Below are positions 56,790 through 64,000 of a stretch of 64,000 bases of DNA, one piece after another. How positions within the stretch are numbered: position 1 is the stretch's first letter; every line of letters starts with the position of its first letter. Origin of the DNA: Wolbachia endosymbiont (group A) of Pogonocherus hispidulus (GTDB lineage Bacteria > Pseudomonadota > Alphaproteobacteria > Rickettsiales > Anaplasmataceae); assembly GCF_964028195.1 (NCBI RefSeq), contig NZ_OZ034750.1, forward strand, positions 1,588,266 to 1,652,265, given 5' to 3'. The position numbers were made by a program, and so were the translations under genes. The notes below the pieces were generated by a model. It was not told where the DNA came from and did not search any database. It was given only the letters and a program-made list of their open reading frames with translations.

Positions 56790-57587
56790 TTAACAAAAAT
56801 ACTTTAGTGCATTTTCAAATATAAGCATTCCATCACCATATTTTGGCACAGCAACACCTAAACGCTTGCTCTTTTCTTTTTCAAGAGGCCAATTATCTTG
56901 CTGGGTAAAAAATATTCCCCTTTCTGGATGGGGCATTAAAGCTAGCACTCTTCCACTTTTATCTGATAAAGCTGCTAGGTCGTATGTAGATCCGTTCGGA
57001 TTGTGAGGAAATTGCAGATTAGCATAGTTGCCATTTTCATCAATGTAACGTAATGCGGTGGAATTGCTCTCAATCAATTGGTTCAAAATATCTTGATCCA
57101 TAAAAAATTTGCCTTCCCCATGAGCAATAGGGAGATATAGTTCACTCAGGCCCCGTAGCCAAACAGAATTACTCTGCGGATTAACTCTCACTCTAATCCA
57201 ACGGCATTGATAATTGCCTATATCATTATGGATTAAAGCTAGATTAGAGAACTCTGGAATTAATTTTACTAATATCTGACAACCATTACATATTCCTATA
57301 ATCAGCTTGTCCTGAGATAAAAACTCTTGAAACTCATCCAACAAGTTGTTTTTAATACGTAAAGCAAACGCATTACCAGCACCAGTGTCATCACCATAGG
57401 AAAAACCTCCTGGAATTGCAAGTATATTGCTTAATTTCAGTTTACCTGGATTATCTATAATATCATTAATGTGAACGATTTTTACTTCAATATTACTAAT
57501 ACCAAGTTTTCTGCTGCATTCCATAAATGCAAATGCAGTTTCTTTTTCGCAATTTAAGCCATAACCAGATAGGACTGTGATTTTCAT
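56790..57587 (-). CDS. purQ: Phosphoribosylformylglycinamidine synthase subunit PurQ
   Basis: Glutaminase subunit that feeds ammonia to FGAM synthase in purine synthesis. The 265-residue class I amidotransferase has the nucleophile Cys100 in GICNGCQ and the His/Glu pair in MPHPERG. FSYGDDTGAGNAFA is typical of PurQ. It starts 6 bases after the stop of pstA's neighbour strand partner, that is, it ends the purQ-pstA convergence on the same strand with pstA upstream. Confidence 0.94.
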   Translation of the reverse strand: MKITVLSGYGLNCEKETAFAFMECSRKLGISNIEVKIVHINDIIDNPGKLKLSNILAIPGGFSYGDDTGAGNAFALRIKNNLLDEFQEFLSQDKLIIGICNGCQILVKLIPEFSNLALIHNDIGNYQCRWIRVRVNPQSNSVWLRGLSELYLPIAHGEGKFFMDQDILNQLIESNSTALRYIDENGNYANLQFPHNPNGSTYDLAALSDKSGRVLALMPHPERGIFFTQQDNWPLEKEKSKRLGVAVPKYGDGMLIFENALKYFC

Positions 57588-57593
57588 GAATTG

Positions 57594-58844
57594 CTAAAAA
57601 TTAAAAAATTCGAATTTCCTTTTTACAAAATTTGCTATTAAATTTAACGCAAATAACACCAATAATAAAGCTATAATTGCAATAGCAGCAAGTTCAATAA
57701 ATGCAATTTCAGGACTACTTGACCATATGTATATTTGTACAGGCAGAACAGTCGCCGGATCGAAAAAGGACGTAGGTGTATCAGCAATAAATGCCACCAT
57801 ACCCATCATAAGTAAAGGAGAAGATTCACCTAAAATCCTTGCAATTGCAAGCACAGTACCATGTATTATTCTTGGTAACGCAATCGGTAAAGAGTGATCT
57901 AATATCACCTTGATGTGAGGTGCACCGAGCGCAAACGCTGCATCTTTTATCGTAATAGGAACATTCGCAAAGGCATTTTTTGTTGCAATTATAATATTAG
58001 GTAACATCATAAATGAAAGAGTCATTCCACCAACAAGTGGTGAAGAGCGTGGTAGCCCAAATATGCCAAGATAGAGAGTTAAGCCCACTACACCAAATAT
58101 TATTGAAGGCACTGCAGCAAGATTATTCATGCTAATTTCTACAATATTAGTCATTAGCCTATTTTTAGGCATAAATTCGTAAAGACAGATGCCCGACATA
58201 ATTCCTATTGGTAATGCTAATGCTAGGCACACTATAATTGTCATTAATGAACCGATAAATGCCCCTAAAATCCCTGCATTCTCAGGTTCACGAGAGTCAG
58301 ATTTAAGGAATAAAGACTTATTAAAAAATTTTTTCACTCTCCTCTTTTCTTTTAGCCAATCAAGTAATTTAGCATAACGATCATTCAAATGTTTATCTTT
58401 ATTTATTGAATTAATTATACTTGACGCGGTAAACCAGATCTCATATTCACCACTATCTTTTACTTTCTTACAAAAAAATTTCTCTAGTTCTTTGTAAGAA
58501 TTACGACTTAAAATTTCGTCACTGTCTTTAAAATCAGTTCCTTTAAACACCTTACGTAAAGAATCGTTGAGTAAGCCAATGGACTTATACCGCAAATCAC
58601 CAGGATTATTTGTTAAAGTAAGATCAGCACTTATTTCAATTGGCAATAAAATTTTCGTTACTGTTAAGGCACTGTAAGAGTTAACTAATATACTCAACAA
58701 TATACACACAGGACAGCCAAGTGAGATAACTAGTGCCGTGAAAGAACAAAAGCGTAACGCTCTGTTCTTTTTATTTTTCCTTTTTATACGAGCATGTACA
58801 CGCCTTGACTGAAGTAATTTAAGGAATTTTTTCTTTATACTCAT
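57594..58844 (-). CDS. pstA: Phosphate ABC transporter permease PstA
   Basis: Inner-membrane permease for phosphate uptake. The 416-residue protein is longer than the 280-300 residues of enteric PstA. One N-terminal helix (about 33-58) is followed by a large periplasmic insert (about 60-190) as found in alphaproteobacterial forms, then the BPD domain (about 195-410). The ABC-docking loop reads ALGAPHIKVILDHSLPIALP. The final motif LGESSPLLMMG is typical of PstA. The purQ start is 6 bases downstream. The start is rich in Lys and Arg. Confidence 0.92.
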   Translation of the reverse strand: MSIKKKFLKLLQSRRVHARIKRKNKKNRALRFCSFTALVISLGCPVCILLSILVNSYSALTVTKILLPIEISADLTLTNNPGDLRYKSIGLLNDSLRKVFKGTDFKDSDEILSRNSYKELEKFFCKKVKDSGEYEIWFTASSIINSINKDKHLNDRYAKLLDWLKEKRRVKKFFNKSLFLKSDSREPENAGILGAFIGSLMTIIVCLALALPIGIMSGICLYEFMPKNRLMTNIVEISMNNLAAVPSIIFGVVGLTLYLGIFGLPRSSPLVGGMTLSFMMLPNIIIATKNAFANVPITIKDAAFALGAPHIKVILDHSLPIALPRIIHGTVLAIARILGESSPLLMMGMVAFIADTPTSFFDPATVLPVQIYIWSSSPEIAFIELAAIAIIALLLVLFALNLIANFVKRKFEFFNF

Positions 58845-58857
58845 TTATTTTTCTTTT

Positions 58858-58994
58858 GTCATTCAAGTAGCTGACACACAGCCGTACGAACACTTGTTTG
58901 CGAAGGCAGTGTGTTAAATGTTATAGCCACTTTTGCCTCAAACACAAAGGCAGTGTCAAGCACTGGAATGACACTGGAAAGTGCTGGGATGACA
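58858..58994. repeat. Mixed repeat block upstream of pstA
   Basis: GTCATTCAAGTAGCTGACAC, GCCGTACGAACAC, then a stretch (about 58890-58952) that occurs inverted at 46911-46980, and two CCCAGTG-type half-units (GTCAAGCACTGGAATGACAC and GTGCTGGGATGACAC). Confidence 0.75.
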
Positions 58995-59019
58995 CAATTG
59001 ACATCACTCCCTATTGTAT

Positions 59020-59397
59020 CTACTTAGATTTCTTTTTAACATAAGTAGTACGCTCTTTGATCCTTGCAGCTTTTCCAAATAGTTTGCACAGATAATACAG
59101 TTTTGCTCTACGAACCTTTCCTTTTCTTGTCACTTGCACTGAAACCAGTGCAGGAGAATAAACAAAAAATTGAGACACTATACTTTCTCCATGGCTCACT
59201 TTTCTGACTGCAAAAGAAGAATGTAACCCGCGGTTCCTTTTTGATATACATACACCTTCAAATATCTGTATACGTTCACTTGCACCGTCAACTACTTTAA
59301 AAGTGACCTTCAAATCATCGCCAGGACGAAATTCTGGTATTTCTTTAGCTAACACTTGCATTTGCTGTTCGTTAAATTTTTTAAGTAAATTTGTCAT
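59020..59397 (-). CDS. rplS: 50S ribosomal protein L19
   Basis: This 125-residue L19 lies at the subunit interface. The pattern [37 protein letters not shown], and [18 protein letters not shown] is unmistakable. The start overlaps the end of trmD by 17 bases. trmD-rplS is a widely conserved pair. Confidence 0.97.
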   Translation of the reverse strand: MTNLLKKFNEQQMQVLAKEIPEFRPGDDLKVTFKVVDGASERIQIFEGVCISKRNRGLHSSFAVRKVSHGESIVSQFFVYSPALVSVQVTRKGKVRRAKLYYLCKLFGKAARIKERTTYVKKKSK

Positions 59398-60091
59398 TTA
59401 TCTCTCCATTCAATAATTCAGGCCTACGCTTTTTTGTTATAACATGAGACTGCTTCTGCCTCCAATCACTTATTTTTTTGTGATTGCCAGATAACAAAAC
59501 CTCAGGTACTTTATATCCCTTCCACTGCTCAGGTCTAGTATATTGAGGATATTCAAGTATACCACCACCATAATTAAAACTTTCTTCAGTAATACTATCA
59601 GTATTATTTACTACACCTGGAAGAAGTCTAATGCATGCATCGAGAACCACCATCGCAGCTGGCTCACCTCCTGAAAGTATATAATCTCCGATACTTAATT
59701 CATAAGGAGTATACGCATCAATTATCCTTTGGTCAATACCTTCAAATCGACCACACAATATTGTTATATGAGGAAACTCTAATAATTCTCTGGCAATATT
59801 CTGATTAAACTTAGTTCCAGATGGAGTCATGTAAACAAACTTAGTGTTTTTATGAACAGAGAGCATACTATCTACTGCATCACCAACTACATCAGAACGC
59901 ATAACCATTCCTGCTCCACCTCCATATGGAACATCATCCACAGTTGAATGTTTATCTTTCGCAAAAGAACGAATATTTATTACTTCAAGGTTCCATATTT
60001 TTTTTTCTAACGCTTTTCCGGCAAGAGAATAGTTCAAAAACCCGGGGAACATTTCTGGAAATACTGTTAATATTGTAACATTGAATGCCAT
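59381..60091 (-). CDS. trmD: tRNA (guanine-N1)-methyltransferase
   Basis: Methylates G37 next to the anticodon to prevent frameshifting. The 236-residue SPOUT protein has [38 protein letters not shown] and the trefoil-knot segment [20 protein letters not shown]. The length is normal. It is divergent from purC (about 75 bases apart). Confidence 0.96.
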   Translation of the reverse strand: MAFNVTILTVFPEMFPGFLNYSLAGKALEKKIWNLEVINIRSFAKDKHSTVDDVPYGGGAGMVMRSDVVGDAVDSMLSVHKNTKFVYMTPSGTKFNQNIARELLEFPHITILCGRFEGIDQRIIDAYTPYELSIGDYILSGGEPAAMVVLDACIRLLPGVVNNTDSITEESFNYGGGILEYPQYTRPEQWKGYKVPEVLLSGNHKKISDWRQKQSHVITKKRRPELLNGEINDKFT

Positions 60092-60165
60092 TAAGGTTTA
60101 TTTTAAGTTATTTGGAGCTATACTCTAAGAACAGTAAATTGATATAATATATAGTTAAATTAAGC

Positions 60166-60888
60166 ATGTCACTGAATAAAACAATATACGAAGGTAAAGC
60201 GAAAGCCATTATTGAAACTGAAGACTCATCAACTGTTATACAGCACTTTAAAGATGATGTTACAGCATTCAATAAGGAAAAATATGAAATTATTGAGGGC
60301 AAAGGAATAATTAATAATCATGTTAGTGCTTTTATCATGGAAAAGCTTGAAGAAGCAGGAACTAGCACGCACTTTATAAAAACTCTAAACGAAAGAGAAC
60401 AGCTAGTCAAAAAGCTCAAGATAATACCTCTTGAGGTGGTAGTTAGAAATGTTGCAGCTGGCAGCTTTTGCAAACGTTTTAATATCAAAGAAGGTGAGGC
60501 ACTTACATCTCCTATAATCGAGTTTTTTTACAAAAATGATGACCTAGCCGACCCAATGGTGAATGAAAATCACATACTGTATTTTGATTGGCTATCTAGC
60601 AAAGAAATGGATGAAGTTAAAACTACAACTTTAAAAATCAACGAAATCTTAGTCCACCTATTTTCAAATGCAAGTATATATTTAGTTGATCTCAAGTTAG
60701 AATTTGGCAGATTAATAAATGACAGTACTAAAATCATTTTAGCCGATGAAATCAGCCCTGATAACTGCAGGTTATGGGATAAAAATACTTATAAAAAGCT
60801 AGATAAAGACGTCTTTCGTTTGAATTTAGGAGATTTAAAGAAAGCGTACCTAGAAGTTGCAAAAAGACTGTCAGTAAAGTTAGGTTAA
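60166..60888 (+). CDS. purC: Phosphoribosylaminoimidazole-succinocarboxamide synthase
   Basis: Joins CAIR with aspartate in purine synthesis. The 240-residue SAICAR synthetase starts IYEGKAKAI. It has DDVTAFN, GKGIINNHVSAFIMEKL, PLEVVVRNVAAGS, VDLKLEFGR and LADEISPDNCRLWD. The gene overlaps purM tail to tail by 4 bases. Confidence 0.96.
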   Translation: MSLNKTIYEGKAKAIIETEDSSTVIQHFKDDVTAFNKEKYEIIEGKGIINNHVSAFIMEKLEEAGTSTHFIKTLNEREQLVKKLKIIPLEVVVRNVAAGSFCKRFNIKEGEALTSPIIEFFYKNDDLADPMVNENHILYFDWLSSKEMDEVKTTTLKINEILVHLFSNASIYLVDLKLEFGRLINDSTKIILADEISPDNCRLWDKNTYKKLDKDVFRLNLGDLKKAYLEVAKRLSVKLG

Positions 60889-61922
60889 CTAAATACTACT
60901 CTATCAAGTGGAGGGTTACATGCCTCATCAAGTTTTCCAATAATTTCAATTTTTTCTCCACGTTTTTGGAAATGATTTTTCACGTTTTGCATATTCTCAG
61001 GACTTACGATCAATACCATGCCAATACCACAATTAAATGTTTTTAGCATTTCTTTCTTCTCTATTTTACCCTCCTTTGTTAGCCATAAAAATATATCTGG
61101 CCATTTCCAGGAATTAATGTCTATGTTTGCAAATAAGTTTTTTGGAAGAATCCGCGGAATATTATCTATCAAGCCACCACCTGTTATATGTGCAATGCCT
61201 TTTACCTTTGGCATAATAGGCAACAAAGAATCAACATATATTTTTGTTGGTTCGAGCAACACTTCTTTCCAAAGCTGATTATTCCATGGAGATGAGTCGT
61301 TATAATTTATACCTAAGCTTTTGAAAATATGGCGCACCAAAGAAAACCCATTTGAGTGAATTCCACTTGACTCTAAGCCAACTATATAATCACCTGCTTT
61401 CATCATGCTACAGTTTGGAAGAATTTGCTTTCGATCAACTACACCAACCACAAACCCTGCAAGGTCATAGTGATTATTACCATACATTCCAGGCATTTCT
61501 GCGGTTTCTCCACCAACCAATGCTATTTTAGCTTGCTTGCACCCCTTTGCAATGCCCTGGACCACAGATAATAAAACGTCCTTGCTCAAAATGCCTGTTG
61601 CAAAGTAATCAAGAAAAAATAAAGGCGTTGCTCCTTGTGCAAGTAAGTCATTTACACACATTGCAACTAAATCTATACCTATAGTATCATGCCTATTCAC
61701 TTCTTGAGCTATCAACAGTTTCGTACCTACTCCATCAGTTGAGGAAACGAGTACTGGATGGTCATACTTCTTACTTAGTGCAGCAAAATCAAACAACGCA
61801 GAAAATGAACCTATTTCGCTGATTACTTCTTCTCTAGCAGTTTCTTGAGCAATAGGCTTGACTTCTTTTATTAACTTATTATATAGTTCAAGATCTATTC
61901 CTGATCTGATATAAGTATTCAT
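60885..61922 (-). CDS. purM: Phosphoribosylformylglycinamidine cyclo-ligase
   Basis: Makes AIR from FGAM with ATP. The 345-residue protein has SSTDGVGTKLLIA, MCVNDLLAQGATPLFFLDY, VGGETAEMPGMY, ESSGIHSNGFSLVR and AHITGGGLIDNIPR. The length is normal. purM, purC, purQ and purK give four purine steps in this window, none in a common operon. Confidence 0.96.
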   Translation of the reverse strand: MNTYIRSGIDLELYNKLIKEVKPIAQETAREEVISEIGSFSALFDFAALSKKYDHPVLVSSTDGVGTKLLIAQEVNRHDTIGIDLVAMCVNDLLAQGATPLFFLDYFATGILSKDVLLSVVQGIAKGCKQAKIALVGGETAEMPGMYGNNHYDLAGFVVGVVDRKQILPNCSMMKAGDYIVGLESSGIHSNGFSLVRHIFKSLGINYNDSSPWNNQLWKEVLLEPTKIYVDSLLPIMPKVKGIAHITGGGLIDNIPRILPKNLFANIDINSWKWPDIFLWLTKEGKIEKKEMLKTFNCGIGMVLIVSPENMQNVKNHFQKRGEKIEIIGKLDEACNPPLDRVVFS

Positions 61923-62055
61923 AATCCTTCTATAAATTTTAAAATTGTTAATACTATATTAATGCCTTGATATAAAAAGTGCAACGAAACTTTCTCTTAA
62001 TTGACTATTATGTGCTTATCAATATAGGGTAACTTAAATCATTTATAATTATCCA

Positions 62056-62708
62056 ATGAACAAAAATATCAAAAACATACTGTTAACAATAGAGCTGCTA
62101 TCAGGACGGCTGCTTCATGACTTTGCTAACTCTATGAATGGGATAATGTTTAGCTTAGAAGAGCTTGGAGTAATAGATAAGAATGATGCTGATATACAGA
62201 AGGAAGCATTGTCGCTGCTTAAAGAAAGCTCCGATGATTTAATATATAAACATAAAGTTATGAAGCAGGCATATTCTTCTTCAGCAGATAATTACAGCTT
62301 TGATCAGACCAAATCTAATATCGAAAATTACTTATTAAAAAAAAAGTAAAGCTCATGTGGAAAATAGATGCATATTCTGCAAAAAATAAGGAAGATTTAA
62401 TTGAAAAGATAAATAAGATAATTTCTAATATGGTGCTAACTATAGCCAGTGCAGTGGCGGAAGTTGAACTAGTGTCTGTTTTACTGAGTCAAACAGAAAA
62501 TAAAATGCTATTAACCATAAAAATTCTAAATGAACACAAACCAATAAGCAAATCATTAGTAGACAAATTAATCAAAAAAAATGACACTAATTTAAATACA
62601 AAAGATATTAATATCTATATGACCTCTTTATTATTAGAGTACTATAACACTGAAATGCATTGTACTTGCGAAAATAATTTGCTGGAGATAGGTTTAACTA
62701 TAACTTGA
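62056..62708 (+). pseudogene. chpT: Histidine phosphotransferase ChpT, split by a frameshift in an A9 run
   Basis: ChpT passes phosphate from the kinase CckA to CtrA. The first frame (62056-62349, 97 residues) has the phosphorylated His in LLSGRLLHDFANSMNGI (His21). The second frame (62355-62708) has the degenerate ATPase-like half (IISNMVLTIASAVAEVELVS...). They are offset by -1 at nine A residues (62337-62345), after which the first frame stops at once. Adding one A, or a -1 slip, joins them as LLKKK-VKL-MWKIDAY and gives a 217-residue protein of normal ChpT length with no other damage. It is either a young pseudogene or expressed by slippage; ctrA (14179) is intact. Assignment of both halves to ChpT is by pattern. 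Confidence 0.7.
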
Positions 62709-62779
62709 GTTGCATATTTGGTTATTACAACTTTTTCTTCGTTTCAAGGCAAGACATTCCCCAACAAGGGGTACCAAAT

Positions 62780-63598
62780 CTAATTTTTGTAATCACTTAA
62801 GTCTAGTACTATTTTATTAATGTAGCGCTCATTTGCATCTTTGATGATAAACTTCATACCATTTTTATATTTAATGACTTCATCTACAGAAGGCACTTTA
62901 CCAGCAACCGAAAGAATTAAACCACCAAGTGTAACATAGTCTTCTTCAGGGTCACGTAATTCTATCTTTAGATTCTCCTCTATATCCTTTATAAGAACCC
63001 TTGCTGACACTTCAAACTTATTTTGAGACAATTCAGTAATGGTATATTCTGAATTTATTTCGTTTTCACTATCAATGTTTGATATTAGCTCCTCTATAAG
63101 ATCGGTCATTGAAATTAAACCATCAGTTCCACCATATTCATCCAATACAATAGCTAAGTATGATTTAGAAGATTTCATCCTAACAAAAAGATTAGTTGTC
63201 TTCATCGAGGGCGGAACAAATATTACGCTTTGTATAATATTTCTCAGATTAAAATTTTTATCCCTATTAAAAATAACATCTTTTACATAAAAAAAGCCTA
63301 TTACGTTATCAAAGTTATTTCTATAAATTGGTATTTTAGTGTGGCAAGTGTTTTTTATCTTCTTTATTATTTCACGCTCGCTTGACTCAATGTCTACTGC
63401 GCATATCTCTGTACGTGGAGTCATTATATCCATTATACCACAATCGCGGAATTTTAATAGACCATTAAATATATTAAGGTCTGGCAGATCTTTCATTAAT
63501 GCTTCAGTCGCACACTTTTTCAACACAGAAGCTTTTTTGAAAAGGAAGAGAAAAATTCTATATGCTATTCTTTCTACTAAGGTTCTTTTTTTACTCAA
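62780..63598 (-). CDS. CBS-pair / CorC-HlyC domain protein (TlyC type)
   Basis: This 272-residue cytoplasmic protein has an N-terminal helical stretch, a CBS pair (about 55-185, starting DIMTPRTEICAVDIESS and containing LAIVLDEYGGTDGLISMTDL) and a C-terminal CorC_HlyC domain (about 200-270). It lacks the membrane DUF21 domain of larger relatives. Rickettsial homologues are annotated as hemolysin TlyC, and CorC relatives affect Mg/Co efflux. Its place beside an origin-like region fits reports that the Wolbachia origin lies next to a gene of this family (COG1253). Confidence 0.88.
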   Translation of the reverse strand: MSKKRTLVERIAYRIFLFLFKKASVLKKCATEALMKDLPDLNIFNGLLKFRDCGIMDIMTPRTEICAVDIESSEREIIKKIKNTCHTKIPIYRNNFDNVIGFFYVKDVIFNRDKNFNLRNIIQSVIFVPPSMKTTNLFVRMKSSKSYLAIVLDEYGGTDGLISMTDLIEELISNIDSENEINSEYTITELSQNKFEVSARVLIKDIEENLKIELRDPEEDYVTLGGLILSVAGKVPSVDEVIKYKNGMKFIIKDANERYINKIVLDLSDYKN

Positions 63599-63831
63599 TT
63601 TATTCCCTGTAATGGCAAAAACGTTTTCAGATCAGATTTATCAAGAAAACTGTTATTAAATGTTTAATAAGCATGTGAATAATGTCAAATTAATTTGTGA
63701 ATTATTTGTTGATATAAAATACCAACAATTGATCAACAATTTTTTCAACGACATATACATAGTTATGTAACAATGCATGATGGTAAAATATTTTCCATAA
63801 AAGAAAATTACTAACACTCTGAACATCTTAC

Positions 63832-63840
63832 TTATACACA
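63832..63840 (+). promoter_or_regulatory. DnaA box TTATACACA
   Basis: Matches the DnaA consensus TTATNCACA exactly. It is 47 bases ahead of a second, perfect box in the same orientation. Confidence 0.65.
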
Positions 63841-63886
63841 TAAATCATAACAGAAAATCAATAGCATATAGAAGTTGTTAACATAT

Positions 63887-63895
63887 TTATCCACA
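63887..63895 (+). promoter_or_regulatory. DnaA box TTATCCACA
   Basis: A perfect high-affinity DnaA box in the AT-rich region at the right edge, beside the CBS-domain gene. Confidence 0.75.
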
Positions 63896-64000
63896 AATTA
63901 AACAACGCCAATTTTTACTGAATTTTAAGTTAGTAACAAGTTGTTGATAGAACTATTATTACTACTATACTTTAATATACAAAAGAATAGATAAAATAGA

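Larger units (their letters stand above)
63599..64000. other. Probable replication origin region (left part)
   Basis: The last 400 bases contain no gene, are very AT-rich, and carry two DnaA boxes (63832-63840 and 63887-63895). Near-boxes of the form TGTTGATA occur at about 63706 and 63942. As I recall, the published Wolbachia origin lies between a COG1253 (CBS/TlyC) gene and hemE; the former is present at 62780, the latter would lie beyond the window. No complete TTAA-N7-TTAA site was found in the visible part. Confidence 0.65.

Noticed and set aside
63656..63928. CtrA boxes in the origin-like region
   Set aside because: Several TTAA tetramers are present but none at the 7-base spacing in the visible part.

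Overview
This window is a chromosomal segment of a Wolbachia endosymbiont (Alphaproteobacteria, Rickettsiales, Anaplasmataceae). The evidence is the AT-rich composition; a Rickettsiales gene set (ftsZ, ctrA, chpT, a type I secretion ABC protein, an Fe superoxide dismutase, a TlyC/CorC-type CBS protein next to an origin-like region); several transposase lineages, intact and decayed; and dense short palindromic repeats between genes, which are typical of arthropod Wolbachia. I cannot assign a strain or supergroup from sequence reading alone.

Layout. 1-1757: a cation/proton antiporter (cut by the window edge), a thioredoxin-like protein and thymidylate kinase. 1758-2625: palindromic repeats and copy A of a long structured repeat. 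2626-10416: a cell-wall pair (PBP2 and a polysaccharide deacetylase), ComM, a small membrane protein behind a near-consensus promoter, then ftsZ-EVE-ybeY and sdhB. 10420-14949: PAS protein, GNAT enzyme, pgpA and gpsA, divergent from ctrA with a perfect CtrA box between them. 15007-19834: RNase P RNA, a Thr/Ser-rich repeat membrane protein, nuoE-tgt. 19978-23282: a HAD-like protein with EPIY tyrosine motifs and an SH3-ligand motif, an IS110-family element with a GC-rich noncoding tail, and a second copy of the effector-like tail. 23395-28172: M16 peptidase, sodB, repeat copy B, an IS5-family element that split a palindromic repeat, and a putative zinc metalloprotease. 28610-36838: tsaD, type I secretion ABC protein, a three-gene GspL/GspM/PilP-like operon, tRNA-Arg(CCG), ssb, dapA. 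37170-45852: ligA, gltX, ccmH, an envelope protein, ferredoxin, trhO and an orphan phage terminase. 45915-54707: a broken hydrolase, an IS5 remnant, an iron ABC permease, apaG, purK, asd, a small NPIY-motif protein, an amino acid permease and a frameshifted membrane protein. 54708-56526: IS110 remnant, palindromes and repeat copy C. 56564-64000: purQ, pstA, rplS-trmD, purC, purM, a frameshifted chpT, the CBS protein and an AT-rich region with two DnaA boxes that is very likely the edge of oriC.

How it fits together. Most intact genes are housekeeping: purine synthesis (purK, purQ, purC, purM), translation and tRNA modification, replication and repair, cell division, respiration and metal transport. 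The CtrA regulon is represented by ctrA, chpT and the probable oriC. Host-interaction candidates are the EPIY/HAD protein, its displaced tail, the NPIY protein, the metalloprotease and the type I secretion ATPase. Three palindromic repeat families lie in nearly every larger gap and, in at least two cases (dapA and the terminase), appear inside reading frames without breaking them. Decay is visible as frameshifts in the hydrolase, the 53320-54707 membrane protein, chpT and the transposase remnants.
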